Source: Ruminococcaceae bacterium UBA7147
Lineage (GTDB): Bacteria; Bacillota; Clostridia; Oscillospirales; Acutalibacteraceae
NCBI GenBank assembly: GCA_002491825.1
Contig: DKWR01000053.1
Location: forward strand, 50,975-58,893
Direction of reading: 5' to 3'
DNA length: 7,919 bases
The notes under the pieces are model-generated. The model did no database searches and was not told the origin of the DNA. It saw only the letters and a program-made list of their open reading frames with translations. Below are positions 1 through 5,813 of the stretch, in pieces. Made by a program: the position numbers and the translations under genes. Each line of letters opens with the position of its first letter. The stretch's first letter is position 1.

Positions 1-30
1 TGTAATACAAACGTTTCCTCTATATCCGTA

Positions 31-54
31 GGGGACGGCATCCTTGACGTCCCG
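31..54. repeat. GTAGGGG-type intergenic palindrome
   Basis: Arms GGGACG (32-37) and CGTCCC (48-53) form a perfect 6-bp stem around a 10-nt loop, preceded by GTAGG. The next bases hold a second, weaker pairing, CCCGA (51-55) with TCGGG (83-87). From memory, GTAGGGG-plus-palindrome sequences recur between genes in gut Oscillospiraceae genomes. That makes this a likely dispersed non-coding repeat and not a gene remnant. No open frame here looks coding. Confidence 0.45.
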
Positions 55-94
55 ATACGTCACCGATATATCAATTTAATGGTCGGGATACCGT

Positions 95-136
95 TTTATC
101 TTTACAAACCGACTTTTCCACTCGATTTGCCCGCCG
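95..136 (+). repeat. Possible degraded third copy of the intergenic repeat
   Basis: Bases 95-110 match 13 of 16 positions of the core of the repeat at 5679-5694, sharing TTACAAACC. After an unrelated stretch of about 15 nt, TTTGCCCGCCG (126-136) resembles TTTGTCCGACCG at 5697-5708. Orientation is the same as in the two clear copies. The match is interrupted, so it could be chance or an eroded copy. Confidence 0.28.
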
Positions 137-162
137 AGGCACTCGGCTAAATTATCGTTTTT
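133..162 (+). terminator. Weak hairpin, possible terminator of an upstream transcript
   Basis: GCCGAG (133-138) and CTCGGC (142-147) form a 6-bp GC-rich stem with a 3-nt loop. A short T-run follows only about 10 nt later (near 158-162), so intrinsic termination would be weak. It may end a transcript entering from the left of the window or be part of the intergenic repeat cluster. Immediately after it (150-200) the DNA turns AT-rich and should hold the flippase promoter. TAGAAT at 174-179 is a plausible -10, but no convincing -35 is visible. Confidence 0.3.
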
Positions 163-202
163 CTGAATCAGATTAGAATAAAATAAAGAAGGTATAAATC
201 AT

Positions 203-1768
203 ATGTCAACCAAATCAACGGGAAAACAGATGTCAATCAACATCATCGCAAGTATCCTTTCCTTTGCAGTTACCATAGGCATCAACTTTTTTCTGACGCC
301 CTATCTGGTTTCCTCGCTCGGAACAGAGGCATACGGATTTATAGGACTTGCCAACAACTTTGTTCAGTATGCAACAATTGTTACCTCTGCGCTCAACTCA
401 ATGGCAGGAAGATTCATTTCGGTGGAATATCACAGAGGAGATATAAAAAGGGCGACAACGCTGTTTAACTCCGTATTTATCGCCGATTTGTTTCTTGCCG
501 CAGTAATGCTTGTAGCCTCTGCCGGACTGACATTATATATTGACGTAATTCTCAACGTGCCCGCAGACCTTGTGACAAGCGTTAAAATCACTTTTGCGCT
601 GACCTTCGTTACATATATCATCAGCATCGTTACGGCTATCTTCACAACTGCTCCGTACGTAAAAAACAGGCTTGAAATCAACTCGATAAGAAGCATCATT
701 TCGCATCTTATAAAAGTGGCTATGATTGTGGCTCTGTTCTCAATGTTTGAGGCAAAACTGTACTTTATCGCACTTGCAAGCCTGGGTAGCGGAGTGTTCC
801 TGCTGATTGTAAGCATTTCGGTAAAAAAACATATTCTGCCCGAGATAAAAACAAATCTCAGAGATTTTGAATTTAAAATGATTAAGGCACTGATTGCCTC
901 GGGCGTGTGGATGTCAATCAGTCAGCTTAGTGCAACTCTCCTGTCGGGACTTGACCTGCTCATCTGTAACCTGACTCTCGGTGCAACGCTTATGGGACTT
1001 ATGTCAATCGCAAAAACAGTGCCTCAAAGCATCGCTGTGCTGATTTCAACATTATCGGGAGTTTTTGCACCTCACTACACCATTCTTTACGCAAAGAATG
1101 ATATGGATTCGCTTGTCAAAGAGGTAAACTTTACTTCAAAGGTGCAAAGCTTTATTATGACCGTTCCGCTTGCAGGATTTATTGCATTCGGCAACGAATT
1201 CTACACCCTCTGGCAGCCTACAAAAACAGCCGAGGAGATAAATATCATACAGATTATATCTGTGCTTACCACAATTATGTATCTGTTCACTGCGCACACT
1301 CAGGCACTTACAATGCTTAATTCGGTTTTCAACAAGCTCAAGGTTCCCGTGCTTGTTTCATTAGGTATCGGCGTTGCCAGCACCCTGTCGGTACTGTTAA
1401 TTGTCAACTTCACCGACTTATCTCCTGCAAACAAAGCTTTTGTCATTGCAGGTGTAAGCTCTCTGCTGATGAGCCTGCGTTCTTTAATTTTTGTTCCGAT
1501 TTACTCGGCTTATCTGCTCAAGAAGAAACGCACAATATTCTACCCGACGATTTTCAGAGGCTGGATTACTTTCGGAGTGGTATTTGCAATATTCTTCATC
1601 ATTCGCATCTTTGCGCCGATGTCAAGCTGGACGTCATTTATAATTGTTTGCTTTGTTGCGGGAATTTTAGGCTATCTTGTCAGCGTATTTATCCTGTTTA
1701 ACAAAGCAGAGCTTGGCAAGCTTAAAAACACTTTGTTTAAGAAATTAAAAATAAAACACAGTAAATAA
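203..1768 (+). CDS. Polysaccharide flippase, MOP/Wzx-type (oligosaccharide transporter)
   Basis: This is a 521-residue integral membrane protein of the MOP exporter superfamily (Polysacc_synt type). Its family flips lipid-linked glycan repeat units across the cytoplasmic membrane during capsule, exopolysaccharide or teichoic-acid-like polymer assembly. About 14 hydrophobic segments are visible, roughly at residues 11-33, 46-68, 88-112, 127-150, 165-182, 185-205, 228-250, 253-285, 315-335, 349-366, 381-402, 411-435, 452-470 and 476-498. The first helix ends in the family-typical pattern FFLTPYLVSSLG followed by YGF. The length is normal, and the basic tail (502-521) is probably cytoplasmic. 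The ATG has AAGAAGG at 186-192, ten bases upstream. It is the first gene of an operon with the iron-sulfur protein 13 bases downstream. The family call is firm; the substrate cannot be deduced. Confidence 0.9.
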   Translation: MSTKSTGKQMSINIIASILSFAVTIGINFFLTPYLVSSLGTEAYGFIGLANNFVQYATIVTSALNSMAGRFISVEYHRGDIKRATTLFNSVFIADLFLAAVMLVASAGLTLYIDVILNVPADLVTSVKITFALTFVTYIISIVTAIFTTAPYVKNRLEINSIRSIISHLIKVAMIVALFSMFEAKLYFIALASLGSGVFLLIVSISVKKHILPEIKTNLRDFEFKMIKALIASGVWMSISQLSATLLSGLDLLICNLTLGATLMGLMSIAKTVPQSIAVLISTLSGVFAPHYTILYAKNDMDSLVKEVNFTSKVQSFIMTVPLAGFIAFGNEFYTLWQPTKTAEEINIIQIISVLTTIMYLFTAHTQALTMLNSVFNKLKVPVLVSLGIGVASTLSVLLIVNFTDLSPANKAFVIAGVSSLLMSLRSLIFVPIYSAYLLKKKRTIFYPTIFRGWITFGVVFAIFFIIRIFAPMSSWTSFIIVCFVAGILGYLVSVFILFNKAELGKLKNTLFKKLKIKHSK

Positions 1769-1770
1769 TC

Positions 1771-1776
1771 GGAGGT
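1771..1776 (+). promoter_or_regulatory. Ribosome binding site GGAGGT
   Basis: A near-perfect Shine-Dalgarno sequence sits inside the 13-base gap after the flippase stop, five bases before the ATG at 1782. It fixes the start of the iron-sulfur gene and supports co-transcription with the flippase. Confidence 0.9.
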
Positions 1777-1781
1777 AAAAA

Positions 1782-2927
1782 ATGCAGATTTATTCCTCAC
1801 CGCAGGAATGCAGCGGATGCAGTGCGTGTAAGCATATATGTCCCACTCAGGCTGTAACAATGCAGCCTGACAGCGAAGGATTTTTATATCCCGTAACCGA
1901 CAATACAAAATGCATTAACTGCGGTGCCTGCAAAAAGGTATGTCCCGTAGTGGGAAGCTACAGCGGAAATCACGTAAAAAAAGCCTATGCAGTAAAGCAC
2001 AAGGATTACGATACTCGTATAACAAGCCGCAGCGGAGGTGCTTTTATTGCTATTTCCGACTACGTTTTGAAAAAAGGCGGAACAGTTTACGGAGCCGGAT
2101 ATTCAGACGACCTCAAGGTGTGCCATCTTCGCACCGAAACGGTTGAGGAGCGCAACAGACTAAAGGGCACAAAGTATGTGCAGAGCGATGTTGCAGATAC
2201 CTTCAGCAAGGTAAAAGCAGACCTTAAAAACGGAATGTACGTCTTATATTCGGGCACACCCTGTCAGATTGCAGGGCTGATGAATTACCTTAAAAATACG
2301 GATACCGAAAAGCTCATTACCTGTGATATTATTTGTCACGGTGTTCCGAGCCCGCAAATATACGCAGATTATTTAAAATACTGCGAGAAAAAGTACGGCG
2401 GCAAGGTTACAAAATTTGATTTCAGGGATAAAGCCTTCGGCTGGAGAAGTCAGAAGGAAGCAATCTGGGTTGACGATAAAAAATACAACACCAACGAATA
2501 CGCTTATCTTTTCGGCGGACTTGACGTGTACCGTCCTGCCTGCTACGAGTGTAAATTTGCTAACATTGACCGCCCTGCTGATTTTACCCTCGGAGATTTC
2601 TGGGGCATTGACGTGCTGGTAAAGGGATTCAGCGACAACAAGGGCGTATCACTTCTGTTTTTGAATACCGACAAAGCAGAATCAGTTTTTGACAGTATAA
2701 CGAATGATATTGACTATGAGCCAACCGTCATAGACAAGGTAATACCCTTTAACCCCAATCTGTACAAACCTACTGCAATACCGAAGGACAGAGAAAAATT
2801 CTGGAAGAATTATCATAAAAAGGGCTTCAACTATGTCTTGAAGAAAAACTACAACAAAGTCTTCAGAAAAGTAGCTGTTAAGAAGCTCAAAGAAAAAAAG
2901 GACAACCTCATAAAAAAATTCAAGTAA
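1782..2927 (+). CDS. FrhB/FdhB-like iron-sulfur oxidoreductase of a surface-glycan locus
   Basis: The 381-residue protein resembles the beta subunit of coenzyme F420 hydrogenase/dehydrogenase. Two bacterial ferredoxin motifs stand at the N-terminus: Cys10, 13, 16, 20 (CSGCSACKHICP) and Cys44, 47, 50, 54 (CINCGACKKVCP). They should bind two 4Fe-4S clusters. The FrhB-like part follows with SRSGG (82-86), GTKYVQS (129-135), SGTPCQ (157-162, Cys161), CDIICHGVPSP (181-191), the pair Cys254/Cys257, and DFTLGDFWG (267-275). The last 40 residues are very lysine-rich and may hold the soluble protein at the membrane. Stand-alone homologues are frequent in Clostridia and Bacteroides capsule loci, often beside a polysaccharide pyruvyl transferase, but their reaction is not established. 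The flippase directly upstream supports a glycan-modification role. True F420 use is unlikely in such a host; a flavin or ferredoxin partner is more plausible (inference). Confidence 0.88.
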   Translation: MQIYSSPQECSGCSACKHICPTQAVTMQPDSEGFLYPVTDNTKCINCGACKKVCPVVGSYSGNHVKKAYAVKHKDYDTRITSRSGGAFIAISDYVLKKGGTVYGAGYSDDLKVCHLRTETVEERNRLKGTKYVQSDVADTFSKVKADLKNGMYVLYSGTPCQIAGLMNYLKNTDTEKLITCDIICHGVPSPQIYADYLKYCEKKYGGKVTKFDFRDKAFGWRSQKEAIWVDDKKYNTNEYAYLFGGLDVYRPACYECKFANIDRPADFTLGDFWGIDVLVKGFSDNKGVSLLFLNTDKAESVFDSITNDIDYEPTVIDKVIPFNPNLYKPTAIPKDREKFWKNYHKKGFNYVLKKNYNKVFRKVAVKKLKEKKDNLIKKFK

Positions 2928-2933
2928 TATAAA

Positions 2934-2950
2934 GTCGAGTGTCTCGACAC
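2934..2950 (+). other. Two overlapping alternative hairpins after the operon
   Basis: GTCGAG (2934-2939) pairs with CTCGAC (2943-2948) around TGT. The overlapping GTGTC (2939-2943) can instead pair with GACAC (2946-2950). Only one can form at a time. The position is seven bases after the iron-sulfur gene stop and no T-run follows, so this is not a classical terminator. It may protect the mRNA 3' end. Confidence 0.4.
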
Positions 2951-3003
2951 GCAATTCGAGCAGATAGGTTGATATTACCAAACCTTCCTTGCCCGACCGT
3001 TTC
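2947..3003 (+). repeat. Intergenic direct repeat, copy A
   Basis: By hand alignment, about 42 of 57 positions match copy B at 5657-5712 with one gap. The best blocks are TTGATA, AAACCT and the exact 11-mer CCGACCGTTTC (2993-3003). Weaker similarity continues up to the terminator stem at 3030. Many differences are C/T or G/A transitions. The hairpin ACAAAC/GTTTGT possible in copy B is not kept here, so a conserved RNA structure is not evident. It lies between the converging ends of the iron-sulfur and lectin-like genes. Its function is unknown. Confidence 0.7.
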
Positions 3004-3024
3004 AGAGAAGTTTCCTATTAAGTA

Positions 3025-3075
3025 AAAAAGGCAATACCACACCCGAAAGGTGTAAGGTATTGCCTTTAATTTTTA
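3025..3075. terminator. Bidirectional intrinsic terminator between convergent genes
   Basis: GGCAATACC (3030-3038) pairs perfectly with GGTATTGCC (3056-3064). An inner ACACC/GGTGT stem (3039-3043 with 3049-3053) caps it with loop CGAAA, and AA is bulged at 3054-3055. The + strand continues TTTAATTTTT and the - strand reads TTTTTT after the stem. It can therefore end both the flippase/iron-sulfur operon and the lectin-like gene, whose stop is at 3089. Confidence 0.92.
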
Positions 3076-3088
3076 ACCCATAATATAA

Positions 3089-5536
3089 TTACTTACACAT
3101 AATTCTTGCCGAATAGGAAGAGAATGAAAAATTTTCACTCAGTATTGCGGCACGCATATGGAAAATTCCGCTAAGTCTCGAGTTATCGTCAGCACCGCCG
3201 TATAAAAGATATTTTCTCGTCCCGTTTTCTGTGCTTTTATACATCCAGAAATCGCCGTAATAGTTGTGCGACGAGGAGCCGCCGCCTACAACTGACGGAA
3301 GCATAACAAATGGATTTTCGGCATCGTATGTCATTTCCTTGACACAGCGCTTTGTATTCGCATCGCTGTAATTGCTCAAATCCTTGGGCTGAGCCGCAAC
3401 AGGCTGATTGACCATATTCAGATTTCCGACTGCGTCATAATAGTAGAAATAACTATCCTGAACATATGCGTCATCATCAAGCATTATCAGCGCACTGCCG
3501 TAAAGGTTTTCAATATTTCTGTACTTGAACGAAACCTTACCGTTCTCGCCCTCAAGCGTACCTGTGCAATAATCAATTGAATTGGTTTTGCCTGTTTTTT
3601 CGGGAATATTAGAAATTGTCGTTTTGTTCTTCTTGATATTCAGAGGCTTACCGTCAAATTTAATCTCGATATATTTTTCCAAGGTTACCACATCAAGAAC
3701 TTCACGTCTTGCCGCTGAACTGTTAGTGTAGCTGTCCCAACCGCTGAAAATTGCAATACTTGAACCCTTTACTATTTTCTGTGTACCGTAGTTATTATAC
3801 AGAGTAATTGTATTGGATTTTTCAGCATCTTTTGCGGCTAAACCGGAATTTTCAGTCTTGTCTGTATCATAATAATAAAACTTGAACGAGTCGCCTGCAA
3901 AAAGCGATGACGAATCTATTGTGCCTGTTTCTACAATAAACAGCTTTTGCAGGGCTGAACACATAAGATAATTCATCTCGGAAAATCCTTCGCCGTTGTT
4001 TTCAGCCATTCTGATCGTATCGCCGTAAGTCAGCAAAAGCGTTGGATAACTGTCTGCCGTACTTACAATTTTATCGTCCTTTTCAGCACCGAGATACGCC
4101 GAAATATATACATAATCAAGCTCTTCACCGTTGCTGTCCATAAAAACAGGCTCAAGGGTATAGCCGCCGTGCTTTGTACCGGAAACCAATATTTCCTCAT
4201 AACCGTTGCTTACTGTACGTTTGGTATAGAACTTCGGAATCTGCACCATTACGTTGCCGTTTGACCCGTCGCTCTTATATGCCTTATCGTCCTCATAAGT
4301 GATTTTCTTACTTCCGTCGCTGTTTACGGTAACGTTGCACAGCTTCATTTCACACCACGGGTAAGCATTGTCAAAGTCATTTGTACCTTCTTCTGCCCAC
4401 TCGTTGCCTACTGTATAATTGAAGTTCATACCTCTTGCATTGCCGATACGCTGACAAGCCGCAACGCCGGAATTTGTGCTGTACTTTATTCCGTATTGCA
4501 TACTTTTATCAGCTTTTTTCACATTTTCGTCGCTGTATTCAACCTTTACCACTCCGCACAATTCACCGTCTATGCTGATTACCGAGTTTTTGGAAACACT
4601 AAGCTTTTTCCAGTCGAGAGAAGAAGTTGTTTTTCCGTCAAAATATTCCCATTTACCGTCTTTATATGTAATGTACTGTCCTTCGCTCAAATCAGGTATA
4701 TCCAAGGTGACTTCACTCGTATCGGTATATCCGGTAAGGCTCTTTCCGTAGGTTATGAAAACATTATCGTTTGATTTCAATAAGTCTTTTTGTCCCTTGT
4801 TATAGTAAGTAACTCTTGCCTTGACTGCATTTTTCGGAATTTCCACCGATGAATACGACTTATTGGCAAACCTGACATTTGAGATTTTTCTGAAATCCGA
4901 TTTGTCGGTATATTCAGAAATATCACCCGAAGAGTTTGCAAACTGCCAGATAGCACAATTCATATTTCCCGTAAGCAAAAGGTATTTCTTTTCGCTTTCA
5001 ATTGAAAACCACTCTGTTGTCAGATAGTTGCTGTCATCTTTAAGTTTTTCTGAAGTTCCGTTAATCATACCGCTTTGCGACTCCTTCGGAGTCAGATTTT
5101 CACCGGATATAGTGAGCTTCATATTCTTTGTGTATCTTGCCGAGGGTTCAATTCTCAAAGAAAAACTGTTGGAGGAGGTTTTTAATATGCCCGTTTTATC
5201 GACTTCCGAAATATCGTTTTCACTATACTCCATATTTTTTGCCGCTTTTTTGTAGGCGTCGTTCGCCTTTTCGGTATTGTTTTCATCTGTGTACCAATCA
5301 CCCAAAAGCAAATATCCGTCGGTATTAGTAGGTCTTTCGTCACAATATATCTGGAGCTGATAAAAAGCATCTTCCGTCTTTCCGTCCTCATAAAGGCTGA
5401 CAGCTCTGTCCAGCATTTTGTCAATATTGCTTGTTACTCCGAAAAAATTATCAAAAAGAATAATAATTCCTGCCACAGCTATCAGCAGTGCTGTCACGAC
5501 AATTGATACTGCATACAATAATCGCTTGTTATTCAT
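3089..5536 (-). CDS. Membrane-anchored surface protein: TPR-like stretch plus C-terminal FGE/C-type-lectin-like domain
   Basis: The 815-residue protein begins with a short basic stretch and one hydrophobic helix (residues 6-28), without a signal-peptidase site. This predicts an N-in anchor with the body outside the cell. Residues 37-104 look like one or two TPR helices (LYEDGKTEDAF, LLGDWY, KANDAYKKAA). Residues 120-265 appear beta-rich and may be a jelly-roll binding module. From about 340 to the end it matches what I know of gut phage tail and retroelement-target proteins with a formylglycine-enzyme/C-type-lectin fold: YGIKYST, AYPWCEMKLCN (391-401), DGSNGNVMVQIPKFY (423-437), LQKLFIVETGT (530-540), IENLYG (675-680), LPSVVGGGSSS (746-756), YLLYGG (776-781) and SARIMCK at the end. 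It lacks obvious enzyme motifs, so ligand or polysaccharide binding is more likely than catalysis. The start is the ATG with GGGAG eight bases upstream; an in-frame TTG five codons earlier overlaps that site. It is transcribed alone from its own promoter. Confidence 0.8.
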   Translation of the reverse strand: MNNKRLLYAVSIVVTALLIAVAGIIILFDNFFGVTSNIDKMLDRAVSLYEDGKTEDAFYQLQIYCDERPTNTDGYLLLGDWYTDENNTEKANDAYKKAAKNMEYSENDISEVDKTGILKTSSNSFSLRIEPSARYTKNMKLTISGENLTPKESQSGMINGTSEKLKDDSNYLTTEWFSIESEKKYLLLTGNMNCAIWQFANSSGDISEYTDKSDFRKISNVRFANKSYSSVEIPKNAVKARVTYYNKGQKDLLKSNDNVFITYGKSLTGYTDTSEVTLDIPDLSEGQYITYKDGKWEYFDGKTTSSLDWKKLSVSKNSVISIDGELCGVVKVEYSDENVKKADKSMQYGIKYSTNSGVAACQRIGNARGMNFNYTVGNEWAEEGTNDFDNAYPWCEMKLCNVTVNSDGSKKITYEDDKAYKSDGSNGNVMVQIPKFYTKRTVSNGYEEILVSGTKHGGYTLEPVFMDSNGEELDYVYISAYLGAEKDDKIVSTADSYPTLLLTYGDTIRMAENNGEGFSEMNYLMCSALQKLFIVETGTIDSSSLFAGDSFKFYYYDTDKTENSGLAAKDAEKSNTITLYNNYGTQKIVKGSSIAIFSGWDSYTNSSAARREVLDVVTLEKYIEIKFDGKPLNIKKNKTTISNIPEKTGKTNSIDYCTGTLEGENGKVSFKYRNIENLYGSALIMLDDDAYVQDSYFYYYDAVGNLNMVNQPVAAQPKDLSNYSDANTKRCVKEMTYDAENPFVMLPSVVGGGSSSHNYYGDFWMYKSTENGTRKYLLYGGADDNSRLSGIFHMRAAILSENFSFSSYSARIMCK

Positions 5537-5544
5537 CAATATAT

Positions 5545-5549
5545 CTCCC
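5545..5549 (-). promoter_or_regulatory. Ribosome binding site that decides the start at 5536
   Basis: On the - strand GGGAG (5549-5545) lies eight bases before the ATG at 5536-5534. The alternative TTG start (5551-5549) shares a base with this site and has no good Shine-Dalgarno sequence of its own, so the shorter 815-residue product is preferred over 820 residues. Confidence 0.8.
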
Positions 5550-5565
5550 AAAAATATATTTACGT

Positions 5566-5602
5566 AATCAGCGCAATTTTCTATATTGCGATGCTGCTGA
5601 TT
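5566..5602 (-). promoter_or_regulatory. Leader hairpin of the lectin-like gene
   Basis: AATCAG (5566-5571) pairs with CTGATT (5597-5602), and CGCAAT (5572-5577) pairs with ATTGCG (5585-5590). This gives a 12-bp stem with a 7-nt loop and a 6-nt one-sided bulge (5591-5596). It lies in the predicted 5' leader, about 16 bases ahead of the ribosome binding site. It matches no riboswitch I recognise and could stabilise the mRNA or act as a protein site. Confidence 0.55.
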
Positions 5603-5651
5603 GCGATTTATTTCAGAAATCCAATAAAATTATAGCATATAAAATTGCGAT
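5585..5651. promoter_or_regulatory. Three ATTGCGAT octamers, candidate operator
   Basis: The exact octamer ATTGCGAT occurs at 5585-5592, 5600-5607 and 5644-5651, all in the same orientation. The third fills the promoter spacer next to the -35 hexamer. The other two lie downstream of the expected transcription start. Spacings are 15 and 44 bases. A repressor binding these sites would block the promoter. The regulator is not known. Confidence 0.45.
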
Positions 5652-5657
5652 AATCAA
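5629..5657 (-). promoter_or_regulatory. Strong sigma-A promoter of the lectin-like gene
   Basis: Read on the - strand, TTGATT (5657-5652) and a perfect TATAAT (5634-5629) are separated by exactly 17 bases. Transcription should start near 5622, giving a leader of about 85 nt. The -35 hexamer touches the edge of repeat copy B. Confidence 0.82.
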
Positions 5658-5712
5658 CACATAAATTGAACAGTCAGATTGATACTTACAAACCTGTTTG
5701 TCCGACCGTTTC
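5657..5712 (+). repeat. Intergenic direct repeat, copy B
   Basis: This is the partner of copy A in the same orientation, with the shared end CCGACCGTTTC at 5702-5712. It lies between the terminator of the secreted multi-module gene and the promoter of the lectin-like gene. A small hairpin ACAAAC/GTTTGT (5688-5693 with 5696-5701) is possible only in this copy. Residual similarity to copy A continues to the terminator stem. The two copies bracket the whole lectin-like gene. Confidence 0.7.
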
Positions 5713-5721
5713 CAAGCGGAG

Positions 5722-5765
5722 TCTATAAAATACAAAAGCCCCCGTGCTTTTTTTGCACGGGGGCT
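5722..5765 (-). terminator. Intrinsic terminator of the secreted multi-module gene
   Basis: GCCCCCGTGC (5738-5747) pairs perfectly with GCACGGGGGC (5755-5764) around a run of seven T. An extra A-T pair at 5737/5765 gives 11 bp. On the - strand it is followed by a U-rich tail (TTTTGTATTTTATA). The + strand has no T-run, so it is directional. It separates this gene from the lectin-like gene. Confidence 0.93.
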
Positions 5766-5813
5766 AAGTTAATCAGATATTAACTGTTAATTTATCAGAC
5801 TTGAAACCAATCG

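Noticed and set aside
430..816. 128-codon open frame on the - strand
   Set aside because: It lies fully antisense to the flippase membrane segments and has no convincing ribosome binding site or recognisable domain.
2682..2981. 99-codon open frame on the - strand
   Set aside because: It is antisense to the well-supported iron-sulfur gene, and its protein is low-complexity, mirroring lysine codons.
4476..5328. Several short + strand frames inside the lectin-like gene
   Set aside because: They overlap one another in different frames, lack domains and oppose a long coherent gene.
3089..5536. A complete diversity-generating retroelement
   Set aside because: Only a target-like fold is present. 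No reverse transcriptase, accessory gene or template repeat occurs in the window.
5537..5551. TTG start giving an 820-residue lectin-like protein
   Set aside because: The TTG overlaps the GGGAG ribosome binding site of the ATG at 5536. It has no site of its own and would add five residues that do not improve the membrane anchor.
2947..5712. A composite transposon bounded by the two repeats
   Set aside because: The repeats are short and diverged and have no transposase between them. No target-site duplication is apparent.
5657..5712. A riboswitch or structured RNA formed by the repeat
   Set aside because: The hairpin possible in copy B is not preserved in copy A, and copy A lies between gene ends, not ahead of a gene.
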